64,000 bases of DNA from Cyanophora paradoxa (taxonomy: Eukaryota > Glaucocystophyceae > Cyanophorales > Cyanophoraceae). Position 1 is the stretch's first letter; each line of letters opens with the position of its first letter. The notes under the pieces are model-generated. The model was not told the DNA's origin. It did no database searches and saw only the letters and a list, made by a program, of their open reading frames with translations. The stretch is from the NCBI GenBank assembly GCA_004431415.1, contig QPMI01000038.1, positions 332,955-396,954 on the forward strand, written 5' to 3'. A program made the translations under genes and the position numbers. Of this stretch, positions 10,638-20,169 are shown in pieces.

Positions 10638-12312
10638 TCTCCCTCACTGGTACGACCACGTCCACGTGGTCCACATCGGAACGGCAACGACTACGCCCGC
10701 GTGGTCGGGGCCGGGACGGAAAACGCCTAGGCCTGGCAATGAACCAAGGGCCAGAAGGGGTACAACTCTCAAAGGCCGTCCGAAAGATCGAGGGGTACGC
10801 CGAGGGAACGAGGGGTACAGGGATCTCCCTCACTGGTAAGGCGAAAGCTACCGAGGGGGGATCTCCCTCACTGGTAAGGATGAAGCCACTACGGAACTGC
10901 ACGAGAAAGGACAGGGATGAGAAAGAACCCGCTATCCAGGGCAGCAGCGAGGCGCGAGGTCTGAAGAGGCCAAGCCACTGATGGGACCCTGGGGGCCATA
11001 CAGAGAGGCACCGGCACTTGCATCCCACAGCAAGAGACCAGGCAGAAAACCACCACCCAACGGGAAAGGAAATGGGAAGACTCAAAAGAGGAATGGAGAA
11101 CGGCAAAGGATGCAAGGGGGCAGGGCCCGGGGACATCGACGTCGGGGTACAGCACGTCAGCGACGGGAGGGGCGGCTCGGGCAATCACGGCCATCGTAAA
11201 GACGGGTGTGACGCGCGGCACGCAAGGTAAGTCTGGTCATCTTGAAGCCTCGATTGCGAGTGACCGCATCTGAGCAAGACAGCAAGAGGGATCGGTCAGA
11301 GCCATCCTTCCGCAGGGCCATCACTCAGGCGGGAGGCTAGCAGCTCGGGACCGGCGAGGCAACTCTCTTCGGGGCTCCAACGGGCCATGGCAGGCTATGC
11401 GACTCATCGGATACATCATCCGGGATTGGAAGGGGCAACGCCGCATCGGATACATCATCCGTGGGCCATCGGACAGCGATAAGGGTCACGACTGAACGGC
11501 GCGGGGGCCGGACTCCCAGTCGGTTGCGACAGACTCTCAGTCGGAAGCAAGATAGACTCTCAAAGCTCATAGACTCTCAAGGCGACTGGCATGGGTAGCC
11601 GAGTCGCGGGACACGCATAGATGGTTCCCTTCTAAGAGCGACTCTCGGGGGGCGAGCTGCTAATGCGACGGAAAGAATGAGAGAGAGCGTATCTTCAGCG
11701 TGAAGATGTAGCTTGGTCGCCGCCTCCAGTCCGTACGCGCAGGTCCGGGCGATCGCGGCCAAGCCTTTGAAGTGCGCGCCGGTCTGGTTGGGCGGACTCC
11801 CGGGACGCGCAGCACTCGCAGACAGCGCTCGCCTTTGGCGCCCTTGCTCACGCGCGCGGAGCGCGGCGTGTTGAGTCGCTGAGGTACGCAAGCCGAGGCT
11901 CATGCCGGAATCACCCGGCCTCCGATGCGCGATGGCGCTGATCGACGTGGAAAGAACACCAGCTCTCGATCAGGCCGCACGGATTACGCTGGAATCACCC
12001 AGCTGCCAAGGCTGCTGCAGGCGGCACGGGAATCACCCGACGGTCCGACGCGGTCCAGCGCGCGAGCGAGGGCCGGTCGCGGGCATCACCCGGTGCTGCT
12101 GCTGACGAGCACATCGCTACGGTCGCGGTTGGGATCGCCGTCTTCTTCTCCTCCCTCCGCTTTTGAAGATTCGGCCTCCGTGCCGATCGTCCCTCCTTTT
12201 CGTAGTCCAGCGATCGCGCGCACTCTCCACCATGCAGAATCCACGGACTCTCCACCGGCGCATCGACGTCCGCAGCGTCCGTCGACGGGGCCAGGGGCTG
12301 TCGCGGCGAGGG

Positions 12313-12514
12313 TATTATTGGTGTTGTTGGGCCCGCTCTGCTGTGCTGTGGCTGCCCAGCTGTGCTCCCAGCCCGTGCGCTACACGCGAGATTGCCCCGA
12401 GGGGTGGTGGGGCTGTATTGGGAGCCGTGGTGCGGTCCCGGAGGGTACAGCAAGACTACTGACTGGGGTACATGGTATGAGTGGCTCGACTCAGTGGAAA
12501 CCAGGCTGGCAACA
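12313..12514. repeat. Right long terminal repeat (LTR-like)
   Basis: This 202-bp right copy is preceded by the weakly purine-rich GCGGCGAGGG, a possible plus-strand primer site, and is followed by the CACA target duplication. Confidence 0.7.
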
Positions 12515-12518
12515 CACA

Positions 12519-13308
12519 CTATAGCTAGCACTGTGACAGCCGCTCTGACCCGCTCACTGACTGCAGCACTGCTCGCTAGCGCTGCATATGCATTTTCTGA
12601 GGCGAAGCGCAAGATGAGCGGCCGCGGCGCGCCCAGAGCGGCGGGGGCCGCTCATGATATCGATCAAGGCGGGCACGGCGGCGAGGGCGGCGAGGTGTGC
12701 CGCCTCGCGGGCTCCTCCGTGAGGGACGCCGCGGGCCCGGGAACCGCGCCCCGGCCCCTCGAGCTCTAGATCTGCGCGCGGGGGCCGGCCCGGCGGGGTG
12801 GGCCAGAGGTCGATCCGGAGCTCGCCGAGTCGCCCGGCCGAGTCAACGTCAAGCTCGAATTCAAAAAAATGATTCGAAGGCGCCGCGGCGCCGGCTCGGA
12901 GGAGCTCGAGCTCGGAGGCGAGGCAGAAGTTGCGATCGATGGCCCGGACCGGCGCGGAGCGGGAGAGCTCGAGCGGCCGACGGCCGTCCGCGGCGCGCTG
13001 CGAGTCCTCCGGCGCCGCGAGCTCGAGGAGTTCGCGATCGCGATCGATATCGAGCTCCGGATCCGAGCTAGCGCTGGAGCTCGGGAGGGGGGGGAGGGGG
13101 GAGGGCGGGGGGGGTACTTCTAGTGCGGCGGCTTGAAGGCGGCGCGGGCGGCCTGCGGCCCTGCGCACGACAGTCCCGTGTGCGCGCGCTGTCTCCCACC
13201 CGCACCTTGATGCGCTTGTCATCCACTTTTTCAATCTGTCGCCTGCGAGCTGACATCCTTGCAGGGCGCTGCTGCGACGCGCTCCAATTCGGTTGGCATC
13301 TCCAGGGG
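12519..13308. other. Upstream region of the PHD gene, no gene supported
   Basis: Open frames exist on both strands but none shows a domain or a consistent exon structure. There is a G-rich stretch at 13083-13116 and palindrome-rich sequence (GAGCTC, GATCGATATCGA). It probably holds the promoter and 5' UTR of the PHD-ELM2-SANT gene. Confidence 0.5.
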
Positions 13309-15352
13309 ATGCGGCCGCCGCCGCCCGATGAGGCCGCGCGGCCGGAGGGCGCCGGCAGCGGCAAGCGGGAGCTGCGGAAGTCCACGGAGCTGCAAACCCG
13401 CGCCAGTACCAGCCTCGCATCGCGATCCACGCCGAGGCCTGCGCACAATCACAAACGAACGCGCTTCAACCCGCCCGCCGTGGAACACGAGAACGATGGC
13501 GCGTTCGCCCGGAGTCGCGCCGCTGCCGGGCCGTGCGGGGGCTTGCTGAACGCGCCCGTTCGTTTAGATGCATGCGGGGAGTGCGGCGAGGGCGGGACCC
13601 TGCTCTGCTGCGACGGCTGCTACGCCAGCGTGCAGTGCGCTCGCCGCCCCGCTCTCCCCTCGCCCGCCCCGACGCCGCCGGCAGCGCCGAGTGCGCGGCG
13701 GAGTCGGAGAGGCAGTCTGCGGCGGCCGGGGAGGCGTCGAACGAGTGGTTCTGCGCGTGGTGCGTCCTGAGGCGCTCGAAGGGCTTCCGGGAGCGCGTGC
13801 GGAAGGAGGACCCGTGCCCGCTCTGCGGGGGCGGCGGCCGCGAGGAGGCGGGGCGGGCGTGGAAGCCCTGCCGCTGCGCGGGGCGCTACGCGGCGAACGC
13901 GGGGCGCGGCGCGGCGAGCGCGGCGGAGGTGACGGCGGAGGGCACGTCGCAGCGCGGCATCCTCGTCGGGCCCAAGGTCCGCCGGCTCGAATCCGAGCGG
14001 GCTCGTTTCCGCGCCCGTCTCGGGGCGCCCGACTCCTTCCGCGCAGTACCAGGCCGTGGTCCCCGATTACGAGCCCTCCGCCCCCCGCCCCGTGCGCCCC
14101 GCCCCTCCCGCCGCCCCGCTACCCCGCCCCCCCCCCCCCGCCCCCCGCCCCGTCCCCCCCCCCCCCTCGCGCCCCCGCCGCGCTTGGGCATTCATGTCCC
14201 CCCGCAGCCGACCGCGGCGCCGAGCTCCTCTGGGACCCACACAGGCTACCCCCCGAAGAGAGTACGTACCCCTGTACCCCATACCCCCTCCATGCCCCTC
14301 CCCCGTCCTCTATGGGGGTACACCTGATCCGGTAAGAACAGTCGATCGGTTCCTGTGCGCGGCGCGGACGGTGGGGCGGGAGGCGCACTACGACTTCCTG
14401 GACGGTACCCCCGCCGACGACGTGGCGTCACGGCTGGGGGCGATCCTGCGCGGGGGGGTACGCCCGCGGCGGCCGCCGGTGGCGGAGGACGCGGCGCTGT
14501 CGGCGCTGCACGGGGCGGGGTACGAGGCGGACGCGGCGGTGGGGCGGCTGCGGGAGCAGGCGGCGACGGCGCCGCGGTACACCCCGGGGCGCGACCTGAG
14601 CCGGGCCACCGGTGAGCGGGGCTCGCCCCCTCGAAGAAGTGGGGCAAGACGGGGCTGGCTTGCAGAGGCGTGGAGCGTGGCGGAGGTGGCGCGCTTCGAG
14701 GAGGCGCTGGCCCGCGTCGGCCGCAACTTCCCCGCCGTCGCCCGCCGCGTGCGCCCCCGCCCCCAGAGCAGGCCGGCGCCGTCCCTCCGCCCGCCCGGAC
14801 CCGCTGAGGGCGCCCCGCAGGTCGGCACGAAGGGCGTGCCCAGCGTCGTCTCCTTCTACTACTGCGTCTGGCGGAGGTGCGAACGAAGGCTCGGGGGGGA
14901 GGGGGGGGGGGGGGGTTAATCTGAGCGGCCCGGGCCGTCCTCGCAGGGTACTGAGGACGACGAAGAAGGCGGTGGGGCGGGCGGGGCCCCGCAGCGGCCG
15001 GCCGCCGCCGCCGCCCCGCCCCGGCGCCCCGGCCGCCCCGCCGCCGCGCTCGGAGGCGGGCCGGCGCGGCGGGCGGGCAGGGCGCCGGGGGGCCCCCGGG
15101 CCGTCCGCTTCGGAGGGGGCGGGGGAGAGCGATTCGGGGACGGAGGGGGCGAGGAGGAGGGCGGGTCGTCGTCGGGCGGGGAGGGGCAGGGGCACCCGGG
15201 GGCGCGGGGGCCCCCCTGGGGGGCCGGCCGCCTCCGCCGCCGCCCCTCCACGTCGCCGGTCGGCTCGTGAGGCCCGCCCGCCCGCCCGCCTGCCGGGCCC
15301 TAAGCGCGTCCCTCACTCTCTCTTCCGCTCTCTTTCTCCTGTGCACCCCTAG
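13309..15352 (+). CDS. PHD finger - ELM2 - SANT chromatin protein
   Basis: The ATG at 13309 begins a basic N-terminus (KRELRKSTELQTRA, HNHKRTRFNPP). The same open frame runs into a PHD-type zinc finger, CGECGEGGTLLCCDGCYAS, completed after an intron by NEWFCAWC (about 13757). A second cysteine cluster, CPLCGGGG, follows. After proline-rich sequence, AELLWDPHRLPPEE joins VDRFL as in ELM2 domains. A SANT/Myb-like domain starts WSVAEVARFEEALARVGRNF (14674 on) and continues after an intron as VGTKGVPSVVSFYYCVWRR. PHD-ELM2-SANT proteins act as scaffolds of histone deacetylase or related chromatin complexes in the nucleus. The position usually filled by His in the PHD C4-H-C3 pattern appears to be Ser or Gln, so metal binding may be altered. 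The tail beyond 14950 is low complexity and its frame is uncertain; TAG at 15350-15352 closes one frame. Confidence 0.8.
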
Positions 15353-15768
15353 CTACCGTAGTACGCACACAGCCCCCTCACCCGCGGCCACCGGGGCCGC
15401 GACGTATGCATACATGCATCTCTCCCTAGGCTTGAATTTTCCTTTGTCTAGATCGTCGAATTCTTCGCATCAACCATTGAACTCCAGATTCGAAATGAAA
15501 CCTCACTCGCTCTTGAAACCCGCGCGCGAGAAATTGGCCGAGGCAACTTAGATGAAGTTACATCGATATAAGTAGTGTACGATGTGCGCATACACCGGAG
15601 ATCGGTGCGCGTATCTACGAGGTTAACGAGCTCGCGGCTGAGTCGACGAGGCTATAGCTGCTGGTCATCGGTTCCTACGTTCAATTTCTTCAATTTCATA
15701 GTCGTATGGGCGGCGGGCGCCGGGAAGAAGGCGTTCCGCACGGCCGAGCCGAGGATGTCACCTCATGA
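15353..15768. other. Intergenic region between convergent genes
   Basis: This AT-richer interval separates the convergent PHD gene and F-box member 2. No coding exon was seen. It should hold both 3' UTRs. Confidence 0.5.
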
Positions 15769-17674
15769 TCAGATGTCAGCGCCGATGTCAACGATGCCGG
15801 CGCTGGGGAGGGCCCGCGCGACGGCCGCCCTCGCAGCGTCCCGCGCCTGAGCCCTCTCCGCGCTCGTCTTGAGCGTCTTCGTGCGCAGGCGGACCTGCGG
15901 CCACGGGCGCTCCGAGGCCTCGGGCCGCGCCGGGCGCAGGGCGCAGGGCATGGGGCGCGGGGCGGACCTCGGTGTCGCCGGCGGAGCAGGCAGCGAAGGC
16001 GGCGAGGCCGTCGAGCCAGCCGCCGCGCAGCGCCTCCGCACCGACGGCGACCGCGAGGGCGAGGCGGCGCGGCGGCGCGGCCGCCAGCGCCGCGGCGGCC
16101 TCCGCGGGGCGGCCCGGCGCGAGGTCGACCTCCATCTCGAGCGAGAGGCGCCCGCGGGCTGCGTCGGCCAGCGCCGCGAGCGCCTCGAGCGCCGGCGGCG
16201 GCAGCGGCGAGCCTGCCGCGGGCTGAGAGGAGCGGGCGGGGCGGGCCGGGGCGGGCCGGGGGCGCGGACCGATCCGCAGGTCGAGGTCGGTCAGTGTTGG
16301 GGAACGCGCAAAGGCGGCCGTGAGGCCGCTCAAGCAGCCGATTATCGCCTCTTCCCCGTCCTCGTCGTTGTCGAAATCGGGCAGGCACAGGGGCCCCAGG
16401 CTGCGGAGGGCGGGGCAGGAGCCGAGCGCCTCCAGATCCCCTTTCTCGACATCCCCTTTCTTTAGCTGCGAGGCGAGAGTGAATGATGGGGCGCAGCAGG
16501 AGTAGCAGGGGCGAGGAAGAGAGAGCCCAACCCCGAGCTGGACGTTGTCGCTCCGGAGGCGCTGGAGGGCGTCCAGGCGCGGGAGAGTGCGCAGGGCGGC
16601 GCCGGAGAGCGTCGGACTGCAAAGGAGCCTGCGCGGGGCGCGGCGCCGGCTCAGCGAGGCGCCGCGCGGCGAGGGGGAGGGGCAGCTCGTGCGCACTCTT
16701 TGAGGGAGCGAGCGGCCGGGCCGGAGGCGAGGGCATCCAGCAGGAGGCCGAAGCTATCGACGTTTCCCTCGAAGCAAGCGTAGTCGGTGATGTCCAGGAG
16801 CTCCAGGGCGGGGAGGACGGCCAGGCCAGCCGCGTCCCCGAAGCTCTCCAAACATGTCGTGACCTGCCGCCGCGTCAACGTAGCGCAGGCTGACGAGAAG
16901 GGGACGCGCACCCGCTTGAGACGCGGGAGGCATCGGCCGAGGGCGTCGGCGTCGGGCAGGCAGGTTTCGCCGAGAGAGAAGTTCTCCAAGTTCGGGTAGG
17001 GGCGAAGGAGGGCGTCAAGCCCGCCGGGGCTGCCCTCGAAGTCGAGATCGCAGGAATGATGCCCGCTGCTGCTAAGATGGATGCTCCGGAGCGAGGGGCA
17101 AGCGACGCCGCCCGGCGGCACGAGGGCGCCGAGCAGTTCGTAGAGGCAGGCGTGCGCGGAGGGGTCACAGTGCAGATGGACTTCGCCGAGGCCGCCGCAC
17201 GACGCCACGCACGCCCCGACGAACGAGACGGCGACCGAGCACGGGAAATCCTGCTTCTCGTCAACGGCGGGGCGTGCGCAAAGCCGGCGTCGGCCTCGCA
17301 CCAGCAGACGGAGCGATGCGCCGCGGGCGACGCGAATCCATCCCTTGCTTTGAGCATCTTGAGCATCGAACAGCTGCAGGCCTGGAAGTAAGTCGCGCCC
17401 GGACCGCGCGGTGACCTCCAGGCGGGCCCAGGAAACCGCATCGGCCGCGCCGCGCGCGCCAGCGGCGGCAGACGGCGCGCGCGAGGGCCGCGCCCCGCAG
17501 GCCCACGCGCTCGAGGACCTGCGAAAGAACCGCGTCTGGCAAATGCTCGATCGTCGCCGCTCTTGCATTCTCCGCTAGCGCTGGCTCCACGTCTTCTGAA
17601 ACCGAGTCGAATTCGAATTCGGTTGCGTCGGGGGGCGGGCCCTTTCTCTTGCGGGTGCTTAGCGCTTCGTTCAT
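15769..17674 (-). CDS. F-box / leucine-rich protein (member 2)
   Basis: The ATG at 17674-17672 opens MNEALSTRKRKG, again with a basic cluster. The F-box reads IEHLPDAVLSQVLERVGLRG, followed by ALARAVCRRWR (about 17550-17450), nearly the same as in the gene at 32.4 kb. Leucine-rich segments follow in separate exons: PSLRSIHLSSSGHHSCDLDF, NLENFSLGETCLPDADALGR, PALELLDITDY, CPALRSLGPLCLPDFD and TLTDLDLRIGPRP. Then come ARGRLSLEMEVDLAPGRPAE and the conserved-looking VGAEALRGGWLDGLAAF. The C-terminus is best read as QVRLRTKTLKTSAERAQ through VDIGADI with TGA at 15771-15769. It likely acts as an SCF substrate adaptor. Member 4 (32.4 kb) matches it exon by exon, and a decayed piece of the same 3' part lies at 40.1 kb. 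Confidence 0.75.
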
Positions 17675-17875
17675 CGTGCTGCAGGGCTAGCTGGGCGCTT
17701 GACACAATACCAGCACGCCGGCGGCCTCGAGCTGACTGGGTCGGTTGCAAATTGACCACACTTTGTACCCCCTCTGGCCGAGCCGTCGGAGCCAACGGAG
17801 CCGTCAGAGCCGTCGACGTCGGAGCTGCATGCGTGCAGCGCTGTCAGTCAGTGAGCTGTGAGTCATTCGTCCGTG
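17675..17875. promoter_or_regulatory. 201-bp divergent promoter between two F-box genes
   Basis: The start codons of members 2 (-) and 3 (+) are only 201 bp apart, so the promoters overlap. The interval contains repeated GGAGCC, GAGCCGTC and GTCGGAGC motifs at 17777-17825. Function is inferred from position. Confidence 0.5.
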
Positions 17876-19852
17876 ATGGACGAGGCGGGCTCCGATGCGG
17901 CAGCGCTGGCCGCGCATCGACAACAGCCGCCTGCGCCGGGCCTCCTGGACCTGCCGGACGCGCTGCTGCAGCGCGCCATCGAGCTCGCGTGCACGAGCGA
18001 GGAGGAGGGCAGGTACCAGGCCATCCTGAGCGACTTGACCGACGCGAAGCTGCGCGCCGTCGCTGCGGGCGAGGAGCTCGCGACGGCCGGCCGCGAGCTG
18101 CGCGTCGACCTGCGGCCGCTGTCCCGCCTGCGGCGCGTGTGCAAGCGGTTCGCGGAGCTCGTGGAAGCGCGCGGCGCGGCGCCGCCGGCGCGGCTGGAGG
18201 TGCGGCTCTCTCCCGAATCCAGCGCACGTGAGGAGCTGGATCGGGGGTGCGAGGGCGCGGCCCGCGTGTACGGGGGCGAGATCGCAGATCTGGAAGTGAA
18301 GATCGTTGCGAATGAGGTCCGCGCGGAGCGCAAGCTACGCTGAGATCGCGACCCGTGGCACCGCCGATCCCGATCATGACGTGCGCCCCGGCCCGCAGGG
18401 GAAGCCGGATGCCACCTTCTCCCTGGCGCCGCTCGCCCGCCTCCGCTCCCTCCGCGCCCTCCGGATGAGCCCCAACGCGGGTGCCGCCCTAAAGGCGCCC
18501 GACCTCACGCCCGCGCACGTCGCGCCCCTCGCCTCCCTCGCCGGCCTCTCCCGCCTCGACCTGAGCGGCGGCGCCGCCGGCCTCCGCACCACCCCGCCCG
18601 CCCTCGCCGCCCTCTCGCCGCTACCCCTCGCGACGCTCCGGGCCCCTGTCGTCGTCGGCCCGGCCTGTACCCCCGTGAAAGTCCTGGCCGACGTCGCCGC
18701 GGCCTTCCCGGGGCTCCGGGACCTGCTTCTCGCGTTCCTGCTGGAACACAGGCCCCAGTACCAGATCATCCTCGCCCCGGACACGCTCGCCCCGCTCGCC
18801 CCCCTCACCTCCCTCCGAGGTCGGTCCCCCCCCCCCCCCCCCCCCCCTCCTCTCCTCCCCTCACGTTCGCTCGGATTCCTCGCAGCGCTGGTGCTCAAGC
18901 TCTCGCAGAACGTCGTCTTCTCGTCCCTCCGGCCGCTGGCCGCCCTCCCCCAGCTGGAGTACCTCTCCATCGACTACCACGGCTCCGAGCTCCGCCCCAT
19001 CTCCTCCCTCACATCCCTCCGCGGTCCGCCCCCCCGCCCGCCCTCTTTATTTATGTACCTAATCTTCCCGTCCGCCCGCCCGAGCGCAGCGCTGAGCCTG
19101 CACGCCGGGCTCTGCGACGACCTCTCGTTCCTGCGGCCGCTGACGCGGCTCGAGGCGCTCAACGCGTGCACCGACGGGGACCCGGCGCGGCTGCTGCCGC
19201 TCGCCCCGCGCCTCCGCTGCCTCGTCCTCGAGCACGAGGGCCGCGCCTCCGCCGCCCTCGCCGACGCCCTCCTCCGCTGCACCGCCCTCGAGGCGAGCTC
19301 GAGCCTGTCTGTCGCTCGCCTCTGCTGACCCTTGTATGTACAGGACCTGAGCATCCTGGCGGGCTGGGGCCTCTACGACGCCCTCTCGCGGCGCTCGCTG
19401 GCGCCCTGGGGCCGCCTCCGCTCGCTGGACGCCGCTGTGGACACCGAGATGGACAGCGACCCCATACCCCCCGCCTTCTTCTCGGTGCCCGGGTTCTCTC
19501 TGCGCCGCCCGCGCACGCGCTCCTCACGCGGGCGCGCGGGCGCCGGGGGGCAGCGGGTGTCGTCGGACCTGCGGGGCCTGCGGGAGCTCGAGGTGGGCCC
19601 GACGCTGCCCCTCCCCCTGCCCCCCGACGTCGTCGCCGCCTTCCGCGGGCGCCTCCGCCGCCTGCGGGCGCACGTGGTGGACAGGGGCCGCCCCCACGCC
19701 GAGCAGGCCGAGCAGCGCGCCCGCCAGGCCGTGCGCATGCGCCGCCCCGCGCCCCGCGCCCCGTGCTCGCACGCGGCGTCTGAGGCCGGCCGCTGGCGCA
19801 GGAGCTGGAGGGCGCCCTCGGCTTCAAGATCGAGCCGGCGTTCACGTTCTAG
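17876..19852 (+). CDS. F-box / leucine-rich protein (member 3)
   Basis: From the ATG at 17876 (MDEAGSDAAAL) the F-box-like motif GLLDLPDALLQRAIELAC appears at about 17940. VDLRPLSRLRRVCKRFAEL completes the helical part. Leucine-rich repeats follow: LARLRSLRALRMSP, LAGLSRLDLSGG, LPQLEYLSIDY, LTRLEALNACT, APRLRCLVLEHEG and LRGLRELEVGP. Introns lie at about 18820-18883 (GT start, containing a run of about 22 C) and 19025-19088. The one at about 19294-19344 starts GCGAGC. The last intron starts GTGCGC at about 19729. The final exon reads ELEGALGFKIEPAFTF and ends with TAG at 19850-19852, joining in frame to RARQA. Predicted SCF substrate adaptor. It is more divergent from members 2 and 4 than they are from each other. 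Confidence 0.7.
18826..18847 (+). repeat. 22-base poly-C tract in an intron
   Basis: An uninterrupted C run lies just upstream of pyrimidine-rich sequence and the CGCAG acceptor of member 3. It serves as an extreme polypyrimidine tract. Similar but shorter C runs occupy introns of members 1 and 4. Confidence 0.85.
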
Positions 19853-19988
19853 CGACCGTGGGCTCACGAGCTTGATTAGGCCTTCATGAGGTCGTATTCA
19901 CATCAGTTCGGGCCGTCGCACCCCGTTCTAATTCACTGGTGCCCGCGCCGGATCATCATCCGGGATCATCCGGGAGGGAGGGGGCCGG

Positions 19989-20120
19989 GGCGGACAACTG
20001 CGCATGCATGCGCCGCTACGCAGGGGGGGGGGGGGGGGGGGGGATCGGCCGCGCCAGCTGCAGCACTTGGGGGGGGGGGGGGGGGGGGGGGGGGGGACAA
20101 CTGCATGCACCGCTACGCAG
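19989..20120. repeat. Two long poly-G tracts flanked by a direct repeat
   Basis: G runs of 21 (20023-20043) and 28 (20069-20096) bases are separated by 25 bp. A unit resembling GGACAACTGC...GCATGC followed by CCGCTACGCAG precedes the first run and recurs after the second. Run lengths in an assembly may be inaccurate. On the opposite strand these are C runs like those in introns of the neighbouring minus-strand gene. Confidence 0.8.
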
Positions 20121-20169
20121 CAGCATGCGCGGCCGTGCCAGCACTGGCAGCCGGGGCGGGGCCGGGGCG

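Larger units (their letters stand above)
10436..12514. mobile_element. Non-autonomous LTR-retrotransposon-like element
   Basis: Two 202-bp direct repeats (10436-10637 and 12313-12514), apparently identical, bound a 1.67-kb centre. The repeats start TATTATTGG and end GGCAACA. The 4 bases CACA occur immediately outside both ends (10432-10435 and 12515-12518), as expected for a target-site duplication. A TGG-starting, primer-binding-site-like stretch begins 10 bases inside the left repeat. The centre has no recognisable gag, protease, reverse transcriptase or integrase. It holds short internal repeats instead: CTCCCTCACTGGTA at about 10640, 10831 and 10864; CATCGGATACATCATCCG at about 11405 and 11445; and four AATCACCC motifs between 11908 and 12090. 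The element would depend on enzymes supplied elsewhere. A simple segmental duplication is less likely because of the flanking CACA. Confidence 0.65.

Noticed and set aside
10604-11230. Coding capacity in the centre of the LTR-like element
   Set aside because: Frames are short, overlap on both strands, carry no retroelement motif and are broken by the small internal repeats.
12554-13420. 288-codon minus-strand frame containing DVDSAGRLGELRIDLWP
   Set aside because: No domain, no exon-like borders, and it overlaps the PHD gene start on the other strand.
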